Shown: positions 10,713-25,365, counted from the stretch's first letter. The stretch is 64,000 nt of DNA from Emmonsiellopsis sp. PD_33 (GCA_032988165.1 JANTQF010000112.1:39804-103803); one strand, 5' to 3'. The notes: a model not told the origin generated them from the sequence alone. Translations and numbers: made by a program.

Positions 10713-13294
10713 GATGCCCTCTAAACGAGTACCAACAATGCCCATGCCCATTCATCCCCAAACAAAAGCCTAACAATTGCGTTTTCGCTTCCTGCTTATC
10801 TGCCTGGTGTTGATCAGTTGGCAAAAACCCAATTCCTTAATTCCCCCTCTCCCATCCTTTTCTCTTTCTTGATATTCAGCGTCTTTTTTGGAAAACAACG
10901 TCTCGATTCTATGACCTCCCTTGTTTCTGAGTACCCCATCCATCCCGAGTCAGACTTGTTTAGACCTGTTTCTCTGCCTGTTGTCATTGGTGCTAGCCAT
11001 CATGCATTAATGCTCCATGAACTGTGTTGCTTGTATCCTTATATCCTTTTTCTTCTTCTTCACTTTGCCTGTACAGAATAGCTACCTCTTTTAATTTTCT
11101 TATTCTTCGTTTCTCCAACTTCTCCCCCGTCAATTTCACTCCTCTCGCTCTCCACCCTCCATCGGACCACACTCACCACTGGGAAGACTGTTCTCGATCT
11201 TTCTGTACTTGTAATGTCTTTTTACCTAATTATGGGACTTCCATTGGCTACCTACCTGCATTACATACGTCGGATGACTACTCCCCCCAATGGAACTGTG
11301 ATGGACTGCGACCTGACTGATTGACTGACGGATGGATGGATAATTATTATTAATGATTGTTTCTGTTTGTACTTCTGGGATAGAAGGAACCTTCTTGGAC
11401 AGGAAAGATGAAACGGTCTCTACGTTCTTTTCCCCTTTTATTTCTTGTATTAAAACGCGCCGCATCTCTCCCTTCTCCCTTCTCTCTTCCCCCCCCCCTT
11501 TTATCACCTCTATTCTTATGATTGGCTGCATATACACACTCTGGATACACGCCTATCTACATTACATTACCTATATAGCTGTCAGGATAATATTTAATAA
11601 CATATCACTGATATACCTAATACCTACCACCCGCCCACTAGAATATGTAACTTAACTAACTGCTAGATCTTGGCCAAAAATAAAAAAAAAAAAAAAAAAA
11701 AAGTAAATCCGGGGATCTTCGGAACCGGAACGCACGGCCCCGAAGCATCCCACGGTCTAACCTACCTCGGGAGGTTGGGTTGCCAAGAAACATATCACGT
11801 GATCCACCTTGGCGCGATTACCCGATTTGGATGGATGGTCTTGGCGGGCGCCCGCGGGTTCCAACGTCAACCTCCTATCGTGCCAAGTATCGTGGGTGTT
11901 CAATGGAAGATGAGGACGAGGACGAGACGTAAGAGGGGAATTGGTTACTGTTATTATCATGGCATGATGATGGCGATGATGGCAGACAGCTCGCTAACTA
12001 TGGGATCTACGATGCGGGTGGGAGCAGAGCAGATATGGTATCATGATGTTATCATCACTGGCAAGGGATGGGATGAGAGCGCAGTGAGAGGCGGAGAGGG
12101 AAGAGTCCAGGTTCGTTTCGTTTTGGTCAAATATGCACATTTGAGTGGGATGGATGAGATGAATGGGTTTTATGAGAACTTCAACTGATGTTTATAGCAC
12201 TGCATTATTCTACACATTTTCTTTTGCGCTCGCTGCGGGGGTGCGGATTGAGGCCTCCCAGCGCTCAACTTCTGGCTGCCGGTTTCTGGCTTTTGATGCC
12301 CGATGCGATGCGATGCAATGCATGCCTACCTGTTAGCCTTTGTGGGGATACTGGGGACTGAGCTACTAGGATTGACTCCGCCAGGCGAAGCTTGACTGGT
12401 GTCGTGTGTTCCGGGTATTTACTTTTTACTGAGGGCAATCTGAAGCGAGGCCGAAATGATCATCTGCTGGAAATGACTGTTTAGTTTCAGAGAAGGGGGG
12501 CCTACGTCAGCGCAGCGAGCCTACCACCTTTCCTGCATTCTCCTCCGAGTTCTACTCCAATAGTCGTGGGAGGCTACTCCTCCTCGATGATCCGCCGCGT
12601 GCATTGAGCATGGTCTGGCTATACAAGTCTTTCTTCATTTGCCTCATTAAAAATAGGCCCTCTACGTTCCTTTTTACGATAGCTTCTGCCTGCCTGCCTC
12701 CTACGCGTTGAACACTCGCCATCGTTGATAGCCAGCCCTCCCCAGCGCCTATGAAAAAAGCGTCAGGCATGGTAACCGGCTGATCAGTCGAGGAAAATAT
12801 TCAAACCTCAAACTAACGATAAACTGACGGCCAATCCCGGGCGGCTCAGTCGGATAGAATGATGGATTTGGTTCCTTCCCTACCCGTCGTCACGAAGTTA
12901 CCATTGCACCAAAAAAGTTAACCTTAATGGGCGTTGGCTGTCTATATTTATGACGTGCATTCGCTCATTACTTCTCGAAAATTTTGCCGGAACATTCCAG
13001 CGAGTCTGTTGCTGCCACTTGTATGCGATGTGTTATTGAGGCCTCCCAACCCTGCCTTTGTTGACCTCCCGCCTCTTCTTTGAAGCCTCTTTGATATTTT
13101 TCATTCCTCATCCTCACCTCCTCGATTTCGTTTACACCCTAATTTCTTCAATCTTCACTCCCACCACTTCTACTTCTGCTCCAAAGTAGCATCCCTCCCC
13201 CGCTTTTTTGTTTTTCCATTTGTCTTGTTTCATTTCTCCTGATGCCCCATCAAATTTACGACTGATTCAATCGTGTTGACGACGCGTCAACATC
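10713..13294. other. Intergenic: SCS7 3' region and promoter of the DUF3638 gene
   Basis: About 2.6 kb. After the hydroxylase stop it is T-rich and AT-rich, with a 21-base A run at 11682-11702. From about 13020 to 13294 it is strongly pyrimidine-rich, as expected of a promoter/leader; a CCAAT element lies near 12827. Short frames here (for example 11670-12188) look random. No gene was found. Confidence 0.55.
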
Positions 13295-16200
13295 ATGGCA
13301 AATCCCCATTTGTCATATGTCATTGACCACGTCTTTCTTCCACCGAAGCTCCCGCAAAAGGACGACTACACGTTTGAAAATTCGAAAGGGCTGATTAAGA
13401 CATGTCTACGGGCATTGAAGAAGTTCCAATCATTCCTTGCTCCTGAAGTCCACCCAAAATGGACGACATTAGTTGCAATGCTCCAGGGTATGCTCGACAT
13501 GCGGGATATTGCTGGCAAGCTGTTAAGTGGGAATATTAGTGACAAATTGGAGAAGATGGCGGTTGGAGGTATAGCTGCCCGACTCTATCGCGAGGAATCA
13601 TATCCGCTAACCATATATTATTTCTGCTTTAGATGTTATCTCGATCCATATTACTGCACAAAATGCTGGTCTTGTCATTCGCCGGCTGGATGGTTATTAT
13701 TCATTTGAGTTTTTCGAGTTGTCGCCTCGATCACAGGACGTTATGACAACTGAGGGACGACTAATTCAATGTTTCCCTGGACCTGCGGTTGCAATCAAGC
13801 CGGACAGAATTGCGGACCCTGAATTTCGTCAAGCCTTGTCAGATTGTCTGGTGGGGTTGGACAACGAGACACCGGCGGAATCCCTCCCCTTCGCCTATAA
13901 AGCTGGGCAAAAACACACAGAGATACGTGACACGGTTCATCCCGGATTCGCGACAGGAATGCTTGTTAGCTTCCTTCGGGGTGTCGGAGAGTCGTCAGAT
14001 GTAACCTGCATTTATAAACGGACCCGAGATGATGTTCTATGGGATCAGGCACTTATTCCTTGGCGCAGGTCTGCCCTGTGGCTCTTGATCCGCGTCTCAT
14101 TGCAGACTACGGCACAGGAGGGAAATGCCAAGCTGGACAAACACGATGACTACAAATCTTTTATGGTCTTCCTCATGGCCGATATTTTGCACAATGGCTG
14201 GAAAACTTGCCTTCCATCTGACATCTTGTTCGTCATGAAGGCGAAGATCTCACAGCGCCTGATAAAGTTGAGTCACATTGGCCAGCCTTTGTGGCTAAAG
14301 CATGTAGAGGAGCAACTGTTAACTGTTGAGAGCTCCATGGCCGACAAATGGACTTCCTTGGAGACACAATCGGTATCCAAATCAGCACAAGAAAACTGGC
14401 GCTCGTCGATGGGAGATTTATTGGACGATACGACACTCCGACTGAATACACTGGGTCCATATTACCGAACCATCTGCTCTAGAGACTCTTCTCCAGACAC
14501 GCGCAGTTCATTTACTATTAAACCTGCAAACCGATTAACGTACACGGCAAACGGCTTGCCAATTTCTCCGACATTCAGAGATGAGGAAAATACCCGGCCC
14601 CAACTCTTCGAATTGGAATCCTGGATTCGCGCTGACCTCCCTAAGTGGACCATTGACAATATGGACTCAGATTATACATGCGGATGTTTGGAAATGCTTA
14701 TTGACGGATACTGGTCCTGTGCCAGTCAGGCGTATTGTGACTGTCCGGCAGATATCTCCCGCATGCTGCTCATGCTGATGGGCCTCTGGATTGCACTCGA
14801 CAGATCGGCCACGAAGAAATGTCCACTGCTGCTAGAATACCAGCCTGGATTTTCGCGCATGTTGTTCGCACCACTCCTACTCCCTAAACGAGATGATATC
14901 GACGAGTTGGAACGTGTTGAGCGCTACCTCCAAACCAGGAGACTCAATGCGAAGTATTCATGCAATTCGGCATTTACGTTTGATGGGAAGAAGTCCTTTT
15001 CTGTCCGCTACTTTGACCACTCTTCACACCATCAACACCTACAAGAGAGGATAATAGCCAAAGCAAAATCAGATAAGGAAGCAAAAGAGGCGGAGTTTGC
15101 CAGGATGCATGGCGAATACCGAAAACTTTGCCATAAAGCTGTGGAAATGGACTGCGACTATATCCAGCCCGAGTACGAGTGGAATGAACCGACGCATAGC
15201 AGATACTGCCAAAAATGTATCCTTAAAGCCCGAGCAGAGCGAATGGACATTGGTATACATGAATGGCCAGTCCCAGAAGACACAGACATGGTTAAATGTG
15301 TCGTATTCAACCTTGAAGTTCCTAGATACATATCTAGTTGGCTTGATACGACGTTCACACTGCTCGTAGACTTGTTTTCGCCGGCTGAAGTCAGCACGAA
15401 TTTGGAGGAGATTTATCCACTCAGCGAATACCGGGGATTGTCCCATTTCATGACCTCGACTACGCGACGTCTCCAGCCAGCGTCGTCGGTGAAGCCGGTG
15501 TCAGCTAGCCATTACTCTGCCAGTAAAAAGCTGAGCCAATGCAATAGTTCAACCGATGTGTGCGTTCGCAACGGGATGAGATATGAGGTTTTTGAGACTA
15601 AACACAAGGCGACCGCTTCGTCTTTGTTGTATGGAGGCGACATAAAATCGACTTGCACACTGCAACTTCCGCAAGGGTCGTATGAGAAGTTGCAATATGC
15701 CGTGGACGGTACGGACCATTCCTCGAACATAGCCATAGCAGACCAAGGCAGTTGTTCCGCGGCTCTCTCGTTCGATGAAATGTACTCTTTCTGTACTCTG
15801 CGATCTGGCCATCGGCTGCAATGGCGAAACATTCTTCGCGAATTAATTTCACGAGTTCTGAATTTTAACTCAAAAGAAACCAACCTTTTGATACTCGCTG
15901 CTATTTGGCATGTTGGACCACACGCTGTTCAGAATACCCCGTTTTGCGAATCACATGCGGACCTCGAAGAGGAAGATTATGGATTGGAGCTTGTGGATAG
16001 TCTACGCTATGCCGTTGGTACTATCGAAGGGAACTGGCAAAATACTGTAGCACTACAGACGTTCGTTGCCATCACTTCCCGAGTACTATCTTCGTCTCCG
16101 ATAGACCAAGTTCGAGCAGAATGTATTGAACTTCTCAGGCGGGCTCGCGGCGTTGCTGAAAATTGGATGCATGAAATCAACGTGAAGGTCCAGCAGGCCC

Positions 16201-19200
16201 AGGAAGAAAAGGCAGCGGAGTTATGCTCTGTTGTTCTTGAGGTTGCATTGACCTGCCATAGGACTTTCGACGTTGATTATGATTATTTTGGAGACCTGAT
16301 AAAAACATCCGACGACATCATGTCGATCATCAAATGTTATACGACTATCCGTGATCGTTACCTGAATTTTGATTCTTTATCCAATTCCACCAAGTTTCTA
16401 GTGCGCCAATTCTGGGGACTTGCCTCCCGTCTCGAGAGTTTCCTCTCCGCCAAGATCTTGGATGACCAGGACGGAATCCATCTGGCGATTGGAAGTCTGT
16501 GGTCGGAATACAGCCGAGGGGATCCCTTTGTCATAGGAAAGGAGGGTGCACAGTGGTTAACGTCCAAAACATCTTGTGATGAGAACTATTCGACATTTTC
16601 CGTCCATTACAATGTTCTAAGTGGCGAGCTCCTCATCGATGGCTCACCCTTGGCTACACTCCCCCGTGAGTACGAGAGCCATGACCTCTATATTAGGCTA
16701 TTCCCTAAAGTGAGTACTATCCAACATGATACAATGTTAAAAGCTGACCCTTGGCAACCATCTAGAAAAAATTTGACGTTGTTCCTTCTCGTATGGCAGG
16801 TATGAAGTTTGCAACCCGTCACGAATTCTTTGGATACCAGGTAAATAATATCCATTGCCTCCCCCGTCACGAATCATGTCAATAGACTAACACCTTGTTG
16901 TAGATCCATTTCGGGATGAAGGAAAATCAGCTTATTATCCGGGCTGTGAAAGACCGGACTGTCTATGAGATCCTTCCGGAAACGGCTGTCAATGGGGATT
17001 TCCCAGAGGAATTTGTCAAGAAATATGTCCAGTGGCTTCATATTGGAAAGGATATCATTGAATGGCGGCCCATAAATAAAATTTGGGAATCCAGTCCCCA
17101 GAATTGGGCTCTCCACTCCACTCATTATAGCCCTATTTTGGTCAAAGGCCAGTGGAGATTGGTAGAAATGGGCAGTAAAACTGGCCAAGCTGTTGTGACA
17201 CTACTAGCCCCCCTGGAGAGGCCGACGCATGTGCATATGATGATGGACACTGGGACCAGAGAGCTTAGGATACACCTGCCGCGACTGAAACTTGACTTTT
17301 TCATGGGTTGTCAATCAGAGCATCTCGAGTCCAAGCAATTTCGTGGTATGATTATCGATACCGACCAATCATTCGGTACCCTTACTGGCTTGGTGAACAA
17401 GCTTGTTCTTCGTGGCAAACAGGGCAACTCTCGCTGTGTCATTATACCCCACGGTGAAGTCAAATACATGAGAACCGGTGACCATGTGTCTGTCACTATA
17501 CACAATTCCAAGTTTTCCACGGTTCAGTACCATAAATATCAGATTGATACTCGGCTGCGTCGGCTTGTTGACAATGGGAGCATTCGAAGCAAACTCTTTA
17601 GATGTTATCTCCATGCCCTGACATCAGGCTGTCTTGTTGACAGTTTGACTCTCACCACAGGAACGGAGGAGGCTATTCAAATTTTGAGATCTGCTTCCAC
17701 GCAATCGTTGGTAAACTTGACAACGCAAGACACGGAAATCTTGTCTCATATTGCGAAACTGACACCGGGGCGTCAATTCTACCCTCCTCATCTCATGGTG
17801 ATGCAGCAGGTCAGATGGAAACCCCTCTCCCCGCTATCCCAGCACAATTCTTTCTTGGGTCTCGCGGAACGGCTATTCAAATCTCATGAGACATTCTCTA
17901 TGATTCAGAACGGACCCGCCTCTATACCCTCGCGTCCATCCATAAAAGGGAATAACCAAAAGTTGCTGGATAGGGATACGTATCGAAATTCTGTCTACCG
18001 CGTTGACTATTTTGGTGCTGAGGCCTCTAAGGGAGCTGACGCGCCGTATAACGCCCGCGACCGTTCTACTGATCTTGAACGCGTTCAACGAAGTTATACC
18101 ACTGCAAAATTAGTTGATGAGTGGTCAGTTCACCTGAAAGCCTGCAACCTTCTCAATCAACTTGAGTCTTGGGGAACACAGATTCGAGGCTTGGGGCTTC
18201 ATCCGAGCCATTCGCTTGATCTGGGATATGGTAAACAGTGGCTTGACCCACTGTCAGACTTCATGCCCCAAATGTTCCTACAAATATACGACCAATTTTC
18301 GAAAAGCACCCCTGAAAAAGATAAGTACCGGATCATGTTCTTCCTGGGTACGCTATCATATTCCAATAATGCAGATGAAGGATTTGTACAAAGTTTATTG
18401 GCACTAGCTACGGTCCCCGAACTTCGTAGCATATCCCGCCCAGTGTACGATCATTTCACCCTTGGGGATGGTTATGCCCCTAAAAAAGGAAAGTTGGTGG
18501 ACATTGCACAGCGCCATTCATTCGCCTTTTACGAATCCCCGGAAAGCAAGTTAGGGGCGAAAATATACGAGTCTCGAGGTACGACACACCAACGATTAAT
18601 GAGTATGTACCAAAAGATGAAGAATGAACGGGCGGCTAAATTTGCCGAGGCGCTCTTTTCCCAAGGCCTTGTTAAACAACTATCAAAGCCTAGGCCTGAA
18701 ATCTGCACATTCATACAGGCGGATCAAGCTATGGCCAATGCTCAAGCCATTTCCTCAAGCTGGTATCGGAATTCTGAATTGCGTCAATTTCTCGGTCCTG
18801 TCCAGGAAATCCTCGACAAAATGTCACCCAAGGTGTACCCTCAACCGGATTTTTCAATCTTGTATCCAAGGGACGATTATCAGCACAAATCAACATATCT
18901 ATCCCTCCAAGACGCTTTCTCGAAGCAAGATTTGGCAATCAAAACCAAAACGTGCGAACTACGTGGGTTACTTCTGGCCCAGAAGCACGACAGAGCTGGC
19001 CATGGTCAAGTGAAAACTTTGTTGGACGGCATGTCTTCATCTGCTGCCTACGAGAAAGAATACTTGGATGACTTGAAGAGTAGTCTAGAAGCCTTGCGCG
19101 AGTCGGGGAATAACTATCGTGTGTCGGAGAATGACCATCTCGCAGAATTGCGAAAACGCCTGGACAAATGCCAAAGATGGGCAGACAAATGTTTCGAATC

Positions 19201-22200
19201 AATCCGCAACAAACTCCAATCGCAAGACTGTCTTCCGAAACAGCTTGCTGTGCGTCTTGGGCTCAGTCCTCGTCTGTCTCCAACGCTCATTCTTCAGCAT
19301 CTGTCCCATAACAAAGTTGGTAACTTGACGACAAAATGCAAGGATTCATTGATCCATTACGGTATTGTGATATCTGTTCTCCAACGTGCAGAACGTATCT
19401 TTAAATGCTACAATACCGGAGGCGATATACTCCCAGAGCTCCTCAACACCGGCCATCAAGGCTGGGATCCATTAACATACCCAGATTGGCTACTTTTTGA
19501 AATCGAAAACAACTTGTTGATCCGGCCTGTGCAAGCAGACATTGCCACTGAGATGATGACGCCTTCGACAAAAGGAAATTCGATTATGCAGCTGAACATG
19601 GGAGAAGGTAAATCATCCATCATCGTCCCCATTATTGCGGCAGCACTGGCAAACAAGAACCAGCTGGTACGTGTCGTTGTGTTGCGTCCTTTAGCAAACC
19701 AGATGTTCAATAGTCTTGTCAAAAAACTCGGTGGGATGCTTGACCGCCGAGTATATCAAATTCCCATATCTCGATCTGTGCGTCTTGATATGGAGCTGGC
19801 GCAGAAAATACAGGATCTATACCGCGAGTGCATGGCCAATGGGGGAATCCTGCTTGTTCAACCAGAGCATATTCTGTCCTTTGAGTTGTTAGGCCTAGAT
19901 AAACTTTTGTCTGGCGAAATCGAGCTTGGAAATACTTTAATCAAGACCCAACGCTGGCTTGATCACCACTCACGGGATATCCTGGACGAAAGTGACGAAG
20001 TTTTAAGTGTCGATTTTGAGTTGATTTACACCATGGGAACCCAGCAGGCCATCGAATTTAGCCCCACTCGTTGGATAATCATCCAAGCCGTCCTGGAACT
20101 TGCAAACAAATTCTCCAAAGATGTTTCAAAGCTATTTCCGCAGGGTTTGGAATCTGTCCCCGTTTCCAAGGGATCAACGAACTCTCGTATCAGGGTGTTA
20201 GAACGCGAAGCTGGCCAAAAGCTTGTTGAGATGATTGCCAATAGCATCTGTCAAGGAGGATTGGGTGAAGTACCAGTACTAAATCTTTCAGAAACCGACA
20301 GATCTTTGCTGTTCAAGTTCCTTACCAACCCATCAATCGCCACCGACTCTACGTCCTTGCAACCCTTGAAAGATCTTCTCTTTACGACAACCTCAACAAG
20401 ACGCGACCTTCTTGTCCTATGGGGACTGCTCGGGGGTGGTGTCCTGATGTTTGCTTTATCGCAAAAACGATGGCGAGTAAATTTTGGGTTGGATCTTTCA
20501 AGAACAATGTTGGCTGTGCCCTATCGAGCCAAGGACAGTCCTGCGCCGCGAGCAGAGTTCAGTCACCCTGATGCAACGATTGTCTTGACATGCCTGAGTT
20601 ATTACTATGAGGGGCTATCAGATGCCCAACTAAAGACCGCTTTTGACAAATTATTTCTTGGGGATAACTCCCAGGCAGAATATGATGTTTGGATCCGAAA
20701 GGCCCTAACTCTGCCAAAGATATTCCACAAGGTTACTGGGGTCAATCTCCAAGACTTACAGCAGTGTACCCAAGAACTCTACCCTCATTTGCGCTACTCC
20801 AAAGGTGTGATCGACTACTACCTGTGCCAGGTTGTATTCCCAAAGGAAATGAAGGAATTTCCGGACAAGTTATCATCTTCAGGCTGGAACATCGGAAGAG
20901 AGAAGGCCCGACCAATGACAGGTTTCAGCGGAACAAATGATAGCCAATATCTCCTCCCATTGTCAGTCCGCCAATGCAACTTAGCGGACCAGATACACAC
21001 AAATGCTAAGCAGCTGCTCTGTGTTCTCAAGCCCGAGAATAAGTTCCACCAAACAGGAAAGGGGTCGAACTGGGAAAACTTCGACGCTGAAACATTGCTG
21101 GACATGGTTGTCAAGGCCGAACCTCAAATCAAGGTCATATTGGATGTTGGAGCTCAGGTCCTAGAGCTACAAAATGAACAACTAGCCCGGCACTGGCTTG
21201 AAAAGGATACATCGACTTCCGTTGAGGCTGTGATTTACTTCCATGACAACGAGTTATATGTTCTTACTCGTGACGGCCACAAGGAAACATTTGTCGTCTC
21301 TCCGTATGCCATGCAGACAGAGAAATGTCTCGTATACCTAGACGAAGCCCACACACGAGGGACAGATTTGAGTTTACCCAACGATTACAGAGCTGCGGTT
21401 ACTCTGGGTCCAAACCTAACCAAAGACCGACTTGTGCAAGGTGAGCTACAGAAGAACCCGGAATATACGCTTAACGCCTACTGACATTATATTTAGCATG
21501 TATGCGAATGCGAAAACTTGAGAAAGGACAATCACTATTATTTTGCGCCCCGGCAGATATCCAACGCCAAATACTTCAGCGCAGTGGCAAACGGGCCTGT
21601 CGTGACATTAAAATTTCCGATGTGCTGACATGGTGTATCTCGGAAACTTGGACGCACACGCGCAAGTGCGCCCCCTTGTGGGCGACACAGGGTTTAAGGT
21701 ATCTGCGGCATTCCATTGCGTGGTCGAATGCTTCGAACGCGGACTCCAAAGGGTTTCCTGTTGACATGGCCAAGCGCATTCTCGAGAAGGAAGCCCAGAC
21801 CATTGAAGAACGATACGGCATCGACAAATCGAGTTCAGAAGAAAAGGTTATTTTAGGCGGAAAGGAGGACGTGTCCCTAGCTCCTCGTGAAAAACAAGTA
21901 GACGCCATCCGGGCCAAGTGTCGTTATTTCGATACCAAGTCATTCAACGGCGCCGCGCTTCAGGAAGAGCAGGAGCGTGAATTATCTCCAGAGATGGAAC
22001 GGGAGCAACAGGTCGAGCCGCCGCCATCGTTAGAACCGGCACAGCATTCACTCCACGCTAATGTACGAGAGCTTCTATCTTCCGGGGAGTTCCCACAATC
22101 TTCTAAAGGATTCCGCCGGGCATTCCGAATTCTTAGTCAAACCGCAGCTGCGAAGCATTTTGATCAAGCAACATGGGGTAGGAAACTTTTGGTCACGGCT

Positions 22201-22791
22201 GATTTTGCTCGGACGGTCGTTACTCAGAGTGAGGAATTACTGGATTCGTATATACGTCCAGTCCATTGGATTGCGAGCGGCAAAAAGGGAAAAGGGTTTC
22301 GTTTTGTTATCCTTAGCCCGTTTGAGGCGAACGAGGCGATGGGCTTCATACGAGACGGAAAAGGTGCCACTTTACACATTTACGCCCCAAGAGTTGGGCT
22401 TACAATGCGCCCGATGGACGATCTTTCCTGCGGCTCATTGCCTCATTCCCCAGGTTTCCTACCCGGTACCAGGCTGCTACAGCTGAACCTTTTCGCTGGG
22501 CAGTTGTATCTGCAAGATTATGCGGAGTATGTTTCCCTCTGCCAATTTTTAGGACTGGTCCACTACCCGCCGGGAGGCAATGTCCGTGTCGCCGCGGATG
22601 GTTTCATCCCCCCGTCTGATAGGGCGGACTTTGACCCCGTTATGGAAGCTACGTGCAAGTTTACGAAATCGCCGGTTGAGCTGTTGAGAGCGTTGATGGC
22701 GTTGAGGCGAAAAGGGCAGGGTATCTCGCGTTCGCATATTGGTGCGATTTTGAATGGAGGTTTACTTACGGAAGAAACACAATTTGAGTGA
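13295..22791 (+). CDS. Giant DUF3638/DUF3645 P-loop protein, 3085 residues
   Basis: Five exons (13295..13568, 13633..16709, 16766..16840, 16904..21440, 21497..22791) join in one frame; exon 3 is only 75 bp. Introns are 56-64 bp with GTATAG, GTGAGT, GTAAAT and GTGAGC donors. The N-terminus (HVFLPPKLPQKDDY) is the hallmark of fungal DUF6606-type starts. Around residue 2038 there is a Walker A-like LNMGEGKSS in the DUF3638 region; near 2168, LDESDEVLS; near 2620, LDEAHTRGTDLSLP followed by LTKDRLVQ and ACMRMRKL. This order resembles helicase motifs I, II, V and VI, closest to SecA (inference). A Cys-bearing SRYCQKC patch lies near residue 510. The family is widespread in filamentous fungi at about 3000 residues and has no settled function known to me. 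No frameshift or stop interrupts it, so it is under selection. Confidence 0.9.
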
Positions 22792-23430
22792 CTGGAGGGA
22801 AAGGAGCGCGTGGTAGTGTTGGTGGAGCTTGAAATGGTTTGGCTGTTTGTTAGTATTAGTAGATTTTGGCGTTGGGCAGGGAATATTGGTATGGTCAAGC
22901 TTGGAAGGATATTTGTTTTTTTATTTGGACGATAATGATTCTGGGTGTGTTTCTCAGATAGACAGCAGTGATATTAAAAGTCCAACGGACCTATTTAGAA
23001 GAAATCCCTTCTCATCAAATTCTCCTCTCCTTTGCTACTTCAGGGGCGTGATTTCCTATTGGCCAGAAGCAATTTGCCGCTTACATAACCCGTGTCGTGG
23101 CAATAAACGTCATGTGACTCCAGGATTGCTCGCTCGGCCTTATCAACTTCGTCGTCTTCAACGTCAGAACTTGTGCGCAACAAACGACAACCTCGCCACG
23201 GAATAACAGGCAGCCCAGCCGCGGATTATATCCCTGCCAGTGCGACCTTGAGGCATTCTCGATTGCGATAAAGCACCGTCAGAGCTTGCCGCTCGGAGGA
23301 CTTCAGCTAAAGAAGGGTTCGCTCGTTCAACCCTCTTCGTATCCCTCTCTAACGAAAGCAAAGTGATCAATCATTCCTACACCCTCCCCCTTCCAACAAA
23401 CCCGAGGGCGATATTCAACGTATCTTCACC
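22792..23430. other. Intergenic between DUF3638 gene and RBM39-like gene
   Basis: About 640 bp between two plus-strand genes, holding the 3' end of the first and the promoter/leader of the second. An ATTGG (reverse CCAAT) element lies near 23058. No gene is supported. Confidence 0.55.
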
Positions 23431-25365
23431 ATGTCAGGTTTCGATGTTGAGGCTCTCCTCGAGTCCACAGCCGCACCCGCCGCTCCTCAGCCAGCCGAGG
23501 AAGCCCCAGCAGACAAGACAACCGATGAATCCAGCGGCTCTAAAAGTGAACGTCGCGACCGCGAGCGACACCGAGATGGATCGCGCGATCGCGACAGAGA
23601 GCGACGACGACGCGACCGAAGCCGGGAACGACGCCACGAGAAGGATGCCGATGGAGACGAGGAGATGAAAAGCCCAAAAAGCGATCACGCAAGTGCTAAC
23701 GGGAGCCATAGAAGCAGAAAGAGAAGCAAGAGCCGTGATAGCGACAAGCGCCGCTCCCGGCGTGACCGCCATGGCGATGATGCGTACCGGTCGTCCGGCG
23801 GCGACTACTATCGGGGAGGCGGCCGACTGCGTTCCCGCTCCCGATCCCCCTTCGATGACAGATACTACAGACCTACCGGCCATCCGCGCCGTGAAGAGCG
23901 CGATGATGATAGACGTCGTGGCCGTCGTGATAGGAGGCGGTCGACGAGTGCCAAGCGCCGCAGCAGGACTCCCGAGCCCCAACTCACCGAAGATGAACGC
24001 GACAGACGGACTGTTTTTGTGCAGCAACTTGCTGCTCGTTTGAGGACGAAAGAGCTAATTGCTTTCTTCGAAAAAGTTGGCCCGGTCAAAGAAGCTCAGA
24101 TTGTGAAGGATCGCGTCAGTGGCAGATCGAAAGGGTATGTTTTGCTCATTTCATCTCCGGATCAGTGTCAGTTGCTAACAGCCATCTAGCGTCGGTTATG
24201 TCGAATTCAAAGACGAAGAATCGGTCCCGCTTGCTATTCAACTTACTGGCCAAAAGCTTCTAGGGATCCCTATTATTGCTCAACTAACAGAGGCGGAGAA
24301 GAATAGACAGGCCCGCAACCCAGAGGCCAATGTTAGCGGAAACCAAAACTCGATTCCGTTCCACAGATTGTACGTTGGTAATATCCACTTCAGCATCACT
24401 GAAAGCGATTTGCAGAAAGTTTTCGAACCATTTGGCGAACTTGATTTCGTCCAACTACAGAAGGAAGAACAGGGTCGCAGCAGGGGCTATGGTTTTGTCC
24501 AGTGAGTATAGATATTCCCCACGTTTATATTCCGGTGCTGACGACGATATTAGGTTCCGCGACCCCAACCAAGCTCGAGAAGCTTTGGAGAAGATGAACG
24601 GATTCGACCTTGCAGGTCGTCCGATCCGTGTTGGTCTTGGAAATGATAAGTTTACCCCTGAATCGACGGCCAGCCTTTTGCAGCGATTCCAGGGACAGGG
24701 TGCCCATCAACATAACTTCCAGGGTTCTCTATTCTCTGGCCACGGCGGGCGTGGCGCGCAAGCTGGTGGTTCTGGCGGTAACTTTGATCGCGCGGGCGGC
24801 AGAGACAATGACAAGGGCGCGGGAGGAGCCAGCGCCCTTGACGACACCGATGTTGCCGGTGTGAACTTCAACAACTATAGCAGAGACGCATTGATGAGGA
24901 AACTTGCGAGAACAGATGAACCTGCAGTCGAGCCGACGCCCGACGAGAAACGGAAAATGCCCAAGCCCCGCACGGACGCGAAGCCATTGCCCGTGAGCGT
25001 CAATATGGCAAGCAGATGCGTTTTGCTCCGAAACATGTTTGATCCTACTGAGTACGTCCCCCCCTATATCTTGCTACGTAGTAGATGGTGCTAACAATCT
25101 CCACAGAGAAGAAGGCGAAGCCTGGGTCAAGGAGCTAGAGGATGACGTCCGGGCTGAATGTGAAGAGAAATATGGGCACGTTGTTCACATTGCACTAGAT
25201 CCGAATACGCAAGGCGATATCTATCTCAAGTTCGACCGTGTCCAGGGAGGCGAGAACGCCATCAAGGGCCTGAACGGCCGGTTCTTCGGCGGACGCCAGA
25301 TCAGCGCGCAACCCGTCGTCGATGCGGTGTATAGCAGTCTCTTTTCACGGACTAAGGCTATCTAA
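23431..25365 (+). CDS. RBM39/CAPERalpha-like splicing factor (Rsd1-type, CC1-like family)
   Basis: Four exons (23431..24134, 24190..24501, 24554..25051, 25107..25365) encode 590 residues; introns are 52-55 bp with GTATGT, GTGAGT and GTACGT donors. Residues about 35-185 are an Arg/Ser/Asp-rich RS-like domain with repeated RDRERRRRD-type blocks. RRM1 begins near residue 194 (TVFVQQLA; RNP1-like VGYVEF), RRM2 near 294 (RLYVGNIHF; RGYGFVQF), then comes a Gly-rich linker. The C-terminal RRM near 493 (CVLLRNMFD, acidic helix after it) is the U2AF-homology-motif type. This layout is that of RBM39 and S. pombe Rsd1, which act with U2AF/SF1 in 3' splice-site recognition in the nucleus. All domains look intact. 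Confidence 0.92.

Noticed and set aside
11670..12188. 172-codon plus-strand frame with a poly-Lys start
   Set aside because: It begins in a 21-base A run and has no recognisable protein features.
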